A DNA stretch of 64,000 nucleotides from Streptomyces sp. NBC_01314 (GCF_041435215.1 NZ_CP108394.1:372001-436000), one strand, 5' to 3'; shown: positions 47,971 through 57,168, counted from the first letter of the stretch. Program-made: numbers and translations. The notes: generated from the sequence alone by a model not told the origin.

Positions 47971-50121
47971 TCACAGGGCTTGTACGGCGGTCGCCGCACA
48001 CGGCCGCCCCGGCGGGCGGGAAGGGAACGCGGCCACCGGTGCCACGCGTACGGCGCACACCTTGAACTCGGGCATGCGCGAGACCGGGTCGAGCGCGGGG
48101 TTGGTGACCGTGTTGGCCCGACCCGGCCCGGACCAGTGGAAGGGCATGAACACCACGTCCGGGCGGATGTCGGTGCTCAGCCTGGCCGGGGCCACAGCCG
48201 TCCCCCGCCTGCTGGTCACCGTCACCGGCTCACCGTCCACCACCCCGAGCCGACCGGCCGTGGAGGGGTGGATCTCGACGTACGGCTCCGGCGCGGCGGC
48301 CCGTGACGCGGCCACCCGACGGGTCTGCGCCCCGCTCTGGTACTGGGCCAGCACCCGCCCGGTGACCAGGTACAGCGGATACCGCTCGTCGGGGGTCTCG
48401 GCCACCGGCCGGTGGTGGACCGGCACCATGCGGGCCCGGCCGTCGGGCGTCGCGAAGGACTCCAGGAACAGCCGGGGCGTCCCGGGGTGTCCGTCCGCGG
48501 GGCACGGCCAGAACACCCCGTTCTCCTCGCTGATCCGTTCGTAGCTGATCCCCGCGTAGTCGGCCCGGCCGCCGGCCGACGCGGCCCGCAGTTCGTCGAA
48601 GACCAGGCGCGGATCGGCCGGAAAGCCCTCGGTGCGGCCCAGCCGGGCCGCGAGGGCGGACAGGATCTCCAGGTCGGTGCGCACCTGGGCGGGCGGCTCG
48701 ACGGCCTTGCGGCGCAGGATCACCCTGCCCTCCAGGTTGGTCAGGGTGCCGGTCTCCTCCGCCCACTGCGCCGACGGCAGGACGACATCGGCGAGTTCGG
48801 CCGTCTCGGACCGTACGACGTCCACGACCACCAGCAGGTCCAGCGACCGCAGCCGCCGCTCCACATGATCCGCGTGCGGCGCCGACACGACCGGGTTGGA
48901 CCCGATGACCAGCATCGCCCGGACCCCGTCGGGCGTGCCCGCGGTGTCGAGCATCTCGTAGGCCGAGGTGCCGGGGCCGGGCAGTTCCCCGGGGGCGACG
49001 CCCCAGAGGCGGGCGATGTGCTCCCGCGCCGCCGGGTCGGTCAGGCTGCGGTAGCCGGGCAGTTGGTCGGCCTTCTGCCCGTGCTCGCGCCCGCCCTGCC
49101 CGTTGCCCTGGCCGGTCAGGCAGCCGTATCCGCTGTACGGCCGGCCCGCCTTCCCCAGGGCCAGACAGAGGTTGATCCAGCCGTGCACCGTGTCGGTGCC
49201 TTTGCTGTGCTGTTCGCTGCCGCGGGCCGTGAGCACCATTCCGGTGGGCGCCTGGGCGAACATCCGTACGGCTTCGCGTATCTGATGGGCGGGCACACCG
49301 GTCAGCCCTTCGACGCGGGCCGGCCAGTACTCCATCGCGGTGGCGCGCACGGCCTCGAATCCCGTCGTCCGGGCGGCGACGAAGTCCTCGTCGACATGGC
49401 CCTCGGCGAGGGCTATGTGCAGCATGCCGAGGGCCAGGGCCAGGTCGGTGCCGGGCAGGAGGCGCACGTGCAGGTCGGCCCGCGCGGCGGTGCGGGTGCG
49501 GCGGGGGTCCACCACGATCAACCGCCCACCGCGGTCGGCCAGTCGGGTCAGGTGGCGCAGGGCGGGCGGCATCGTGTCGGCCAGGTTGCTTCCGACCAGC
49601 AGGACGCAGTCGGTCCCGGCGACGTCGGCGAGCGGGAAGGGCAGCCCCCGGTCCAGGCCGAAGGCCCGGTTGACGGCCGCCGCCGCCGACGACATGCAGA
49701 ACCGGCCGTTGTAGTCGATCGCCGACGTACGGAGCGCGACCCGGGCGAACTTGCCCAGCAGATACGCCTTCTCGTTGGTCAGCCCGCCACCGCCGAACAC
49801 CCCGACGGCGTCCGGCCCGTACGCGGTCTGTGCCGACCGGATGCCCGAGACCACGCGCCGGAGCGCCTCGTCCCAGGTGGCGGGCCGCAACGCCCCGCTC
49901 CGGCCGTCGCGGACCAGCGGTGTGCCGAGCCGGGCCGCCGGGTCCAGCAGGTCGGTGGCGTTCTGCCCCTTCCCGCACAGCGCCCCCTGGTTGACCGGGA
50001 ACTCCGGCCATCCGGTGAGCGCGAGCGGCGCCGCTCCGCCCTGGTCGGGCCGCAGCACCGTCCCGCACTGCAGGGCGCAGTACGGGCAGTGCGTACGGAC
50101 GGCGTCGGCCGGCTCGTTCAT
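47971..50121 (-). CDS. nasA: Assimilatory-type nitrate reductase catalytic subunit
   Basis: The 716-residue molybdopterin oxidoreductase starts with C12-x2-C15-x3-C19...C49 for a [4Fe-4S] cluster (RTHCPYCALQCG, NQGALCGKG). The Mo-bis-MGD domains contain DYNGRFCMSSAAAAVNRAFG (the Cys is the likely Mo ligand), LLVGSNLADTMPP, IVVDPRRTRTA, and the C-terminal LVTGRVLAQYQSGAQTRR. It reduces nitrate to nitrite in the cytoplasm. The ATG overlaps the pabAB stop (ATGA at 50118-50121). Nitrate reductase translation is therefore coupled to PABA synthase, an unexpected pairing for simple nitrogen assimilation. Confidence 0.92.
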   Translation of the reverse strand: MNEPADAVRTHCPYCALQCGTVLRPDQGGAAPLALTGWPEFPVNQGALCGKGQNATDLLDPAARLGTPLVRDGRSGALRPATWDEALRRVVSGIRSAQTAYGPDAVGVFGGGGLTNEKAYLLGKFARVALRTSAIDYNGRFCMSSAAAAVNRAFGLDRGLPFPLADVAGTDCVLLVGSNLADTMPPALRHLTRLADRGGRLIVVDPRRTRTAARADLHVRLLPGTDLALALGMLHIALAEGHVDEDFVAARTTGFEAVRATAMEYWPARVEGLTGVPAHQIREAVRMFAQAPTGMVLTARGSEQHSKGTDTVHGWINLCLALGKAGRPYSGYGCLTGQGNGQGGREHGQKADQLPGYRSLTDPAAREHIARLWGVAPGELPGPGTSAYEMLDTAGTPDGVRAMLVIGSNPVVSAPHADHVERRLRSLDLLVVVDVVRSETAELADVVLPSAQWAEETGTLTNLEGRVILRRKAVEPPAQVRTDLEILSALAARLGRTEGFPADPRLVFDELRAASAGGRADYAGISYERISEENGVFWPCPADGHPGTPRLFLESFATPDGRARMVPVHHRPVAETPDERYPLYLVTGRVLAQYQSGAQTRRVAASRAAAPEPYVEIHPSTAGRLGVVDGEPVTVTSRRGTAVAPARLSTDIRPDVVFMPFHWSGPGRANTVTNPALDPVSRMPEFKVCAVRVAPVAAFPSRPPGRPCAATAVQAL

Positions 50122-52301
50122 CGGAGCCCGCCCTCCGCGGCCCTCGTCGGTGCCACTCGATCGGTCGTGGACGCGGCGTCCTGGCCGGACGTACCCGCGA
50201 GCAGCACCCGCAGCGATGTGGCCGCCTTCAGCAGCATCTCCTCGTATTCCTCGACGAGATCGGAGTCGAGCACGATGGCGCCACCGGCGCCGGCGTGCAG
50301 ACCCTCCTCCGTCAGTACGGCGGTCCGGATGACGATGTTCAGATCGGCCGTGCCGTTGCAGGAGAGGAAGCCGATGGCACCCGAGTAGACGCCGCGTGCC
50401 TGGGTCTCCAGGGAGTCGATGATGTCCATCGTCCGCAGTTTCGGCGCACCCGTCATCGAGCCGCCGGGGAAGCAGGCGCGGACGCAGTCCAGGGCGTCCA
50501 CCTCGGCGCGGAGCCGGCCGCGGACGGTGGACACCAGCTGGTGCACGGTGGCATAGGTCTCCGTGCGCATCAGCCGGGGAACGGTGACGCTGCCGACCTC
50601 GCACACACGGCCGAGGTCGTTGCGGAGCAGGTCGACGATCATGAGGTTCTCGGCCCGGACCTTGGCGCTCGTCGTCAGTTCCCGGCGCAGCCTGGAGTCC
50701 TCCGCCTCGTCCGCGCCGCGCCGGGCGGTGCCCTTGATGGGCTTGGTCTCGACCATGCCGTCGCGGGTGATGCGCAGGAACCGCTCCGGGGAGGAGCAGG
50801 CGATCTCCATCCCGTCCAGGCGCAGATAGGCGGCGTACGGGGCGGGGTTGGAGCGTCTGAGGGACCGGTAGAAGCGCAGTCCGTCGGCGGGGCGGGGGGC
50901 CTGGACGGCGTTGGTCAGGCAGATCTCGTAGCTCTCCCCGGCGAGCAGCTCCTGTTTGCAGGCGTCTATGTCGGCGAGGTACCGGGCGCGGTCGCGCACG
51001 AGTGCCGGTTCCAGCAGCGCGTTGTCGACGGCCTGCTGGTCGGGTACGGGGGTCGGCCGGGGGCGGGGCAGCGCGGCGAGCACGGCGGCGGTCTTCTCCA
51101 GCCACACCGTCGTGTCGCGGTCGGAGCGCGGGCTGCCGTCGCTGAGGGCCAGCAGATAGGTGGCGCCCTGCTGGTGGTCGACCGCGATCAGCCGGTCGGC
51201 GAAGATCCAGAACGCGTCCGGGGTGGGCGAGGTGTGCTGCGCGGTGGCACCGCAGTCGGCCTTCAGCTCGTAGCCGAAGTAGCCGACGTAACCGCAGGAG
51301 AAGTCGACGGGCAGGGCGGGGTTCTCGACGCGGCGGGCGCGCAGCGCCGTCTGGAGGTAGTCGAAGACGGTGCCGTCGACCCGTTGGGTCTCCCCGTCCG
51401 CCGACGTGACCTCGACGGCGCCGTCGCCGACGCGGTAGCGGACGATCTCGGAGAGCGGACCGGAGGCGTCGCCGAGGAACGAGAAGCGGGACAGCCGCGG
51501 GTCGATCAGGGAGCTGTCGAGCCAGAAGGCGTGCGAGGAGTCGGCGAAGAGCCGGGTGAAGGCGGCCTCGGTCTCCACCGCCGACTCCATGATCCGGGAG
51601 TGCAGGCGGTAGGGGCGTGGCTCGACGGGCCGGGGTGCGGGCCGCGAGCCGGTCTCCACGGGTACCAGGTGGGCCCCGGGGCGGACCGGCGTCCGGCGGC
51701 GCGAGGAACCGCGCTTGTGGTGGAACCGCTCCGTGAGATCGCGGAAGTTGCCCAGCAGCTCGTACCCGAACTCCGTGGCGACGGACTCGGGGTGGAACTG
51801 CACGCCCCACAGCGGGCGGGTACGGTGCCGAAGGCCCATCAGCACCCCGTCCTCCGCCCACGCTGTCGCCTCCAGCTCCGGCGGCAGCGGCTCCGGCACG
51901 CACAGCGAGTGGTAGCGCACGGCGGTGAAGTACTGCGGAAGGCCGTGGAAGAGCTCCCGTCCGTCATGGCGCACGGCGGTGAGGTGCCCGTGCCTGGCCG
52001 CAGGCGCCCGTACTATCTCCGCGCCCGACCCGGCGGCGATGCCCTGGTGGCCCAGACACACGCCGAGCACGGGCAGGCGGGCGGATTCGATGATCGGCGC
52101 ACACGCGCCGAAGTCCTTCGGCCGGGTGGGATCGCCCGGGCCGGGAGAGATCACCACGTTGTCGAAGTCGTTCAGGTCGAGCTTCGCGCAGTCCGGTGAG
52201 TCGTTGTGCAGGACCACGGGCTCGACCCCGTTCACCTGCGCGATCAGCTGGAAGAGGTTGTAGGTGTACGAGTCGTGGTTGTCGACGAGCAGGGTCCGCA
52301 T
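50118..52301 (-). CDS. pabAB: Aminodeoxychorismate synthase, fused PabA-PabB
   Basis: The protein has 727 residues. Residues 1-200 are a glutamine amidotransferase (VDNHDSYTYNLFQLI, nucleophile in GVCLGHQG near 80, HPES near 168). Residues 230-715 are chorismate-binding. The key motif is PIKGTARRG near 519: Lys here marks PabB, while anthranilate synthases have PIAGT and phenazine PhzE differs. FPGGSMTGAPKLRTMDI and the C-terminal AGGAIV complete the family. It converts chorismate and glutamine to 4-amino-4-deoxychorismate. Fused PabAB is typical of antibiotic clusters (candicidin, chloramphenicol) rather than folate synthesis. GGGAG precedes the ATG. Confidence 0.94.
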   Translation of the reverse strand: MRTLLVDNHDSYTYNLFQLIAQVNGVEPVVLHNDSPDCAKLDLNDFDNVVISPGPGDPTRPKDFGACAPIIESARLPVLGVCLGHQGIAAGSGAEIVRAPAARHGHLTAVRHDGRELFHGLPQYFTAVRYHSLCVPEPLPPELEATAWAEDGVLMGLRHRTRPLWGVQFHPESVATEFGYELLGNFRDLTERFHHKRGSSRRRTPVRPGAHLVPVETGSRPAPRPVEPRPYRLHSRIMESAVETEAAFTRLFADSSHAFWLDSSLIDPRLSRFSFLGDASGPLSEIVRYRVGDGAVEVTSADGETQRVDGTVFDYLQTALRARRVENPALPVDFSCGYVGYFGYELKADCGATAQHTSPTPDAFWIFADRLIAVDHQQGATYLLALSDGSPRSDRDTTVWLEKTAAVLAALPRPRPTPVPDQQAVDNALLEPALVRDRARYLADIDACKQELLAGESYEICLTNAVQAPRPADGLRFYRSLRRSNPAPYAAYLRLDGMEIACSSPERFLRITRDGMVETKPIKGTARRGADEAEDSRLRRELTTSAKVRAENLMIVDLLRNDLGRVCEVGSVTVPRLMRTETYATVHQLVSTVRGRLRAEVDALDCVRACFPGGSMTGAPKLRTMDIIDSLETQARGVYSGAIGFLSCNGTADLNIVIRTAVLTEEGLHAGAGGAIVLDSDLVEEYEEMLLKAATSLRVLLAGTSGQDAASTTDRVAPTRAAEGGLR

Positions 52302-52375
52302 GGCGATCTCCCTGGAGTGGCACGGCGCGGCCCTCACCGAGGGCTCGGCTGCTGGGGTTGTCTTCGAGGTGCCGG

Positions 52376-53797
52376 TTACACGGCGAGCTTGGCGACCATG
52401 TCCGCCATGGTCATGAGCTGCTCGTTGTTGAGCCGGGGGTCGCACAACGACTCGTAGGCGTCACCCAGATCGGATTCGCAGGCCACCCGGGTACCGCCCA
52501 CGCACTCGGTCACCTCGGCGGCGGCGGCCTCCAGATGCACCCCGCCGGGCCACTCGCCCATGCCGCGCAGGACCTCGAAGAAGTCCGTCACCTCGTCCAG
52601 CATGTCCTTGAGGTGGCGGGTCTTGACGCCGGTGCCGGTCGCCGTGGTGTTGCCGTGCATGGGGTCCGACATCCAGACCACGGGGTGGCCCGCCCGGCGT
52701 ACGGCGGTGACGACAGCCGGGAGCAGTCCGCGCAGCTCGAGGGCGCCCAACCGGCAGATCAGGGTGAGCCGGCCCGGCCTGCGGTACGGGTCGAGCCGCT
52801 CGCAGAGGCGCACGATCTCGGCAGGCTCCGCGCCGGGGCCGATCTTGACGGCGACCGGATTGGCGATGCCCGCCAGGAACTCCACATGGGCGTCGCCGAC
52901 GCGCCGGGTGCGGTCGCCGATCCACGGCAGATGCGTGGACAGCAGAAACCATTCACCGGTGACGGGATCCTGGCGGGTCAGCGGGCTCTCGTAGTCCAGG
53001 AGCAGCGCCTCGTGGCTGGTCCACAGCCCGGTGTGGCGCCAGTTCCCGCCTTCGGTCCAGCGGGTCTGCCCGTACCCCTGCACGAGCGAGCGCAGTGAGC
53101 CGTCGGGGACGGCTTCCTCGCACCGGTTCCACAGCACCTCACGGGCGGCCGCGGGATCCCAGGCCTGCGGGGCGAACGCACTCGCCGTCTCATGGGCGAG
53201 GGCGGCGAGTTCGCGCAGGACGTTCCTCGCCGTGTAGTAGCCGGACAGCATCCGGTACGGGTCGGGCCTGCGGTCGTCCTCGTGCGGCTCCGGCCCGTTG
53301 ACCGTGAGCCCCCGGAAGACCGGCAACTGTCGGCCGTCCACCTCCTCGACGGCCGCCGAGCGGGGCTTGGCGAACTGACCCGCCAGTCGGCCGACGGTGA
53401 CCACGGGCATGTCCAGGCGTGTGCTGACGCGTTCCGCCACGGCGCCCAGCACCCGGTGCTTGTCCCGGGCACCGGTGACGGCCGCGGGGCCGAGCGGCTC
53501 GGCGCAGTCGCCGCCCTGGAGCACGAATGCCTCCCGGTTCTGCACCCGGGCCAGGGCCGCTAGAACGCTGCGGACGTCGCTGGGCGTGGTGAGGGCCGGC
53601 AGCAGGGCGAGACGGTCGGTGACGGCGGCCACGTCGTCGGGATCGGGCCACTGCGGCTGCTGGCATATCGGCAGTCCCCGCCAGGCGGGCGGGTGCCAGG
53701 ACGACGTGCTGAGACCGGCCTCGGACTCCTCGCCTCCCTGGGTGTCGTGGGCGTGGTCGGCCGGGCCGACCGGTTCGAGCAGGGGCGGAACGGGCAT
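52376..53797 (-). CDS. Class II 3-deoxy-D-arabino-heptulosonate-7-phosphate synthase
   Basis: The 473-residue plant-like (type II) DAHP synthase has metal ligands in LQGGDCAEPLG (Cys), SDPMHGNT (His), VHLEAAAAEVTEC (Glu) and CDPRLNNEQ (Asp). Substrate loops include TVGRLAGQFAKPRS and WTSHEALLLDYE. It condenses PEP and erythrose 4-phosphate, the first shikimate step. A copy inside an operon with pabAB and pabC serves to raise chorismate supply, as phzC does in phenazine clusters. CAGGAG lies before the ATG. 74 bases separate it from pabAB. Confidence 0.93.
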   Translation of the reverse strand: MPVPPLLEPVGPADHAHDTQGGEESEAGLSTSSWHPPAWRGLPICQQPQWPDPDDVAAVTDRLALLPALTTPSDVRSVLAALARVQNREAFVLQGGDCAEPLGPAAVTGARDKHRVLGAVAERVSTRLDMPVVTVGRLAGQFAKPRSAAVEEVDGRQLPVFRGLTVNGPEPHEDDRRPDPYRMLSGYYTARNVLRELAALAHETASAFAPQAWDPAAAREVLWNRCEEAVPDGSLRSLVQGYGQTRWTEGGNWRHTGLWTSHEALLLDYESPLTRQDPVTGEWFLLSTHLPWIGDRTRRVGDAHVEFLAGIANPVAVKIGPGAEPAEIVRLCERLDPYRRPGRLTLICRLGALELRGLLPAVVTAVRRAGHPVVWMSDPMHGNTTATGTGVKTRHLKDMLDEVTDFFEVLRGMGEWPGGVHLEAAAAEVTECVGGTRVACESDLGDAYESLCDPRLNNEQLMTMADMVAKLAV

Positions 53798-53927
53798 GCG
53801 GGTGCTCCTGTTGCGGATCGAGAACGGCGTGGCGTCGTGGCGTCGTTACGTCGTGGCGTCGTGGAAGAGGCGGAACAGGGAGGGGTGAAAACAGGGAGAG
53901 CGAAACAGAGAGAGGCGTCCCCGCGGC

Positions 53928-54587
53928 TCAGAATTTCTTGCCGAGCTCCTGTGCCTGGGCGTGTGCGTTGCGGCGCAGGAGATCGGCGTCCTCGGTGATC
54001 TGATGCGCTCTCAACTGGATCGTGGAAATGTCGGTGACCCCCGCCCACCGCAACCAGCCGTCGAACGCCGGGGTCTGGTGGTCTTCACCGAAAGCGGGCG
54101 GCAGACCCGGCCCGTAGATCGAGCTGGTGTAAACAACCACCGCTTTCTTTCCCTTGAGCAGACCGGTGTAGCCCGAGTCCCGGTCGAAGGAGAAAAGCAT
54201 GCGGGCCTGGCTCACCACGTCGATGAAGTGCTTGAGGACATAGGGAATTCCGAAATTCCACATGGGCACGCTGAACACATATTTGTCGTAGCTGTCGAAG
54301 TGCTCGAAGGTGCGCCGGACCGCCTCCCAGGCCACGGCGCCCTCCCCCTCGGCCCGTCCCCCGGACGCCTCCGCCCGCTTGGCCTCGACCGCCGCCGCCC
54401 CGAACTCGGGAAGCCGTTCCCGCCAGAGGTCGAGGACGTCGGCCGTCGCGCCGGGACTGGTCTGGCGGTAGGCGGTGACGAGGGTCTCGGCGATGGCCCT
54501 GGACTGCGAGCGCTCACCCATGGGGGAGGCGACGATGTGCAGCAGACGCGTGACGTCCACCTGTTCCGCATGTGCGTTCGGGTTCAT
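53928..54587 (-). CDS. FMN-dependent NADH:azoreductase/quinone reductase (AzoR-like)
   Basis: The 219-residue flavodoxin-like protein includes LLHIVASPMGERSQSRAIAE (FMN phosphate loop), YVFSVPMWNFGIPYVLKHFI and VVVYTSSIYGPG, all hallmarks of AzoR. These enzymes reduce azo bonds, quinones and some nitro compounds. The start overlaps the luxC-like stop by four bases, tying it to acid reduction. In a pathway that may form diazo or azo species it could be a tailoring or self-protection enzyme (inference). Confidence 0.9.
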   Translation of the reverse strand: MNPNAHAEQVDVTRLLHIVASPMGERSQSRAIAETLVTAYRQTSPGATADVLDLWRERLPEFGAAAVEAKRAEASGGRAEGEGAVAWEAVRRTFEHFDSYDKYVFSVPMWNFGIPYVLKHFIDVVSQARMLFSFDRDSGYTGLLKGKKAVVVYTSSIYGPGLPPAFGEDHQTPAFDGWLRWAGVTDISTIQLRAHQITEDADLLRRNAHAQAQELGKKF

Positions 54588-56017
54588 CTGATGACCGCCT
54601 TGGAGCGCATGAGGAACTCCGCGAGATAGCCGTCGTGCGGGACGCCCGGCGCCATCCAGTGCGTGGGGTGGTGTCCGACATGGACGTTGCTGATGCTCGG
54701 CTCGTCGACCAGACGCTCGACGAGCCGTTCGTCCCGGCCGATCACGGTGAGCACCAGGGTGTTCCGCAGCGGTCCGACGCCGTCCTTGGGCGACCAGGGG
54801 GCCACCCAGACACAGGGGAAGGGGAGTTCGGTGCCGAGCTGCGGCGCGTCCGGCCGGTCCAACTGGATCACGGCGGGGCGCAGTACGGCGCTGCCGTCGC
54901 CCAGTTCGTCGACGATCCCGTCGCCGCCCAGCCACAGGGTCGCGCCGTCCGCCTGGCCGAGCAGGTACTTCTCCAGCCTGCGCGCGTCGGCGGTGGGCTG
55001 GACGGGCAGGACCGCCTTGTCGTCCTCCGGCGGCAGGCTGGGCAGCCCGGCCAGCCGCTCGGCGATGGCCTCGGCAACCGGTGCCGGGTCGCCGGCCACG
55101 AAGACGGCGGTGGCGTTGACGCAGGCGACCCCGCCCTCGTCCCGGATCGAGGCGACCATCGTGTCGAGCGCGGACGACAGGCCCGCGCCCACGCCCGTGT
55201 CCACGTCCGCCAGCAGGATCTTGGACCGCCCGGGGCCCTGGGTCAGTACGTTCGGATGCGCCCGGTACTTCTCCACCACCGCGTCGCCGCCGTACACGAG
55301 CGACAGGTCGGCGCCCCGGACGATGTCGTCGGCCACGTGGTGGTCGGTGGGCAGCAGCAGGAGCCGGTCGTCGCCGATCCCCGCCTCGCGCAACGCCGTC
55401 ACCAGCCGGTGCGGGGTGAAGGGCTCCCGTCCGGAGGGCCGTACCGCGACCCGGTAGCCCAGCACCAGCGCTTCGAGCCACAGGCCGTGCACGCCGGGAT
55501 GGTTGCCGGCGGCGTGCACGGCGAAGACGTCACCTCGCCGGGCCCAGACCGCGCCGCCGCCCCGAGTCCGCGGGTCCCGCCAGTGGTCGACCGTCGCCGT
55601 GGGGCGGGCGCAGCGCACGGTGCGGTCCACCTCGGCCGCCGCGCGCTCGATCCGGGCGGTGGCGGACCTCACCACCGCGACCGGCACACCGGAGACCCGG
55701 CTCACGAGACGCTGGTACTCCGGGGCCGACAGGCCGCCCACCGTGCCGTTCGCGAACGCGTGCCCCGCTCGGGCGATGACCTCGGCCAATGCACCGGAGC
55801 CTGCCGGGCCGGCGGCGCGCAGCGCGGACAGGCCGCGCTGGACGAACAGCCGTGGCACCTGGCTGAGTTCGGCGACCGGCTGCCCGGTGACATCGGCCAC
55901 GGTCAGTCGGTTCCGAGCCCGGAAGGCACCGCGTGAACCGAGGGCGTCGAGCTGGATCGGGCCGCCCGCCGGTGGGTCCACCGGTGCGTCCATCGGCCCG
56001 CCCCTCAGGCCGCCCAT
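54584..56017 (-). CDS. LuxC-like acyl-CoA/acyl-enzyme reductase
   Basis: The 477-residue aldehyde-dehydrogenase-fold protein matches the acyl-CoA reductase (LuxC) family. Nucleophilic Cys lies in GGVACVNATAVFV near 285, cofactor region includes VHAAGNHPGVHGLWLEALVL, and ELPFPCVWVAPWSP is near the end. It reduces an enzyme-bound or CoA thioester to an aldehyde with NADPH. Its ATG overlaps the LuxE-like stop by one base (TGATG), so the two are made together, as in fatty acid reductase pairs. No luxAB luciferase is present, so the substrate is more likely an aromatic acid. Confidence 0.88.
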   Translation of the reverse strand: MGGLRGGPMDAPVDPPAGGPIQLDALGSRGAFRARNRLTVADVTGQPVAELSQVPRLFVQRGLSALRAAGPAGSGALAEVIARAGHAFANGTVGGLSAPEYQRLVSRVSGVPVAVVRSATARIERAAAEVDRTVRCARPTATVDHWRDPRTRGGGAVWARRGDVFAVHAAGNHPGVHGLWLEALVLGYRVAVRPSGREPFTPHRLVTALREAGIGDDRLLLLPTDHHVADDIVRGADLSLVYGGDAVVEKYRAHPNVLTQGPGRSKILLADVDTGVGAGLSSALDTMVASIRDEGGVACVNATAVFVAGDPAPVAEAIAERLAGLPSLPPEDDKAVLPVQPTADARRLEKYLLGQADGATLWLGGDGIVDELGDGSAVLRPAVIQLDRPDAPQLGTELPFPCVWVAPWSPKDGVGPLRNTLVLTVIGRDERLVERLVDEPSISNVHVGHHPTHWMAPGVPHDGYLAEFLMRSKAVIR

Positions 56018-57111
56018 CAGTAGACACCTTCGATGACGACCTCGTCGTCGAAGGTCCGGACGGGGCTGACATCGGCCACCGAGTCGCCGAGTTGTCCGGC
56101 CTCGGGGCGGATCCGGGTGGCGACGTCGCGTTCCAGGTTGTTGGGGAGCAGGGCGCTGCGGCTGACGTGGTTCATGACGACCTGGCCGCGTGCACCGTAG
56201 GGAACCGGCTGCCCCGTCTCGGGGTCGACGACCGAGAAGGAGATGTGGGGCGCGAAGGGATCGAAGACGCACTCGTCCTCGCTGCCGGCGCGCTCGACGG
56301 CCCCGCAGAGGATCATGGTGCTGCCGTAGTTCCCGAACAGCTGGACGTCGGGGAAGACCTCGGTCCGGAACAGGTGCCTGCTGTCGGCGTCCATGTGGGC
56401 CCCGCTCCAGATGATGACCTGGATCTTCTCGTTCACCAGCTTGACGAGGTGTTCGTGCTGCGCGAGCCGCTCCAACAGCGGGGGCGTGATGACCAGTACG
56501 CCGATGTCCTGGGTCTCCAGCAGGAACTCGCCCTGGGCCAGAAGGTGCTCGACATAGCGGCCGGCCTCGTCGCCGCGCCCCTCGGCGATGCATTTCTTCA
56601 CCCAGCGCGGATCGAGGTCGATGGTGGAGGTGAAGCCGCCCCGGCGCCGCGCCTGGCGGGCAACGACCTCCCCCCACAGATGGGGGCCGCTGGGGATCAT
56701 GGCCAGCCAGTGGGCGTCACGGGGGTGACCGCGTTCGTCCATCCGCCCGGTGGACCAGGTCACATACCTGTCCATCCAGTCGGCGAGGTAGGCGACCCGC
56801 TTGGGTGCGCCGGTCGTGCCGCCGCTCTCGTAGACGCCGATCACCTCGGTCGACGGACCGTAGCCCTGGGGGATGAGGTCCCGGGCGGGCACGTCGCGCA
56901 ATTCGTTGACGATGTTGGGGAACAGCCGGAGGTCGTCGAAGGTGCGGACGTCCCGGCGCGGATCGAAGTCCAGGGTCCGCGCCCTGCGGAGCCAGTACGG
57001 CGAACCCGTCTCGGGGCCGAAGTGCCACCGCATGGCGGCCTGGATGAACTCCTCCGGATCGGGGACCTGGTCCGGGGGAAAGGTGAGGACGGGGTCTGAG
57101 GCGACTGCCAT
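56017..57111 (-). CDS. LuxE/EhpF-like acid-activating (acyl-adenylating) enzyme
   Basis: The 364-residue ANL-type enzyme includes IGVYESGGTTGAPKRVAYLA (phosphate loop), DRYVTWSTGRMDERG, QLFGNYGSTMILCGAVERAG and HISFSVVDPETGQPVPYGAR. It resembles LuxE acyl-protein synthetases and especially EhpF, which activates an aromatic carboxylate for reduction in griseoluteate (phenazine) biosynthesis (known family). AAGGAGA precedes the ATG. With the overlapping LuxC-like gene it probably reduces a carboxylic acid such as PABA or a derivative to an aldehyde (inference). Confidence 0.85.
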   Translation of the reverse strand: MAVASDPVLTFPPDQVPDPEEFIQAAMRWHFGPETGSPYWLRRARTLDFDPRRDVRTFDDLRLFPNIVNELRDVPARDLIPQGYGPSTEVIGVYESGGTTGAPKRVAYLADWMDRYVTWSTGRMDERGHPRDAHWLAMIPSGPHLWGEVVARQARRRGGFTSTIDLDPRWVKKCIAEGRGDEAGRYVEHLLAQGEFLLETQDIGVLVITPPLLERLAQHEHLVKLVNEKIQVIIWSGAHMDADSRHLFRTEVFPDVQLFGNYGSTMILCGAVERAGSEDECVFDPFAPHISFSVVDPETGQPVPYGARGQVVMNHVSRSALLPNNLERDVATRIRPEAGQLGDSVADVSPVRTFDDEVVIEGVY

Positions 57112-57168
57112 GTTTTCTCCTTCAAACCGGGTGCGGACCGGGGTTCGGACCAGGGTGCGGACCAGGGT

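Noticed and set aside
45044..50121. Ordinary nitrate assimilation locus
   Set aside because: Possible for the single genes, but coupling to pabAB, position inside the aromatic operon and absence of a nitrite reductase make it a poor explanation.
47971..51903. A 1,310-residue protein covering nasA and part of pabAB
   Set aside because: The upstream 590 codons are the wrong frame of pabAB. The ATG at 50121 with the ATGA overlap is the true nasA start.
50118..53797. Phenazine cluster (phzC-phzE) because of DAHP synthase beside a fused amidotransferase/chorismate enzyme
   Set aside because: The PIKGT motif identifies PabB, and no phzA/B, phzD, phzF or phzG genes are present.
54584..57111. Bioluminescence (lux) operon
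   Set aside because: Only LuxC/LuxE-like genes are found; no luciferase or LuxD, and the neighbours are aromatic biosynthesis genes.
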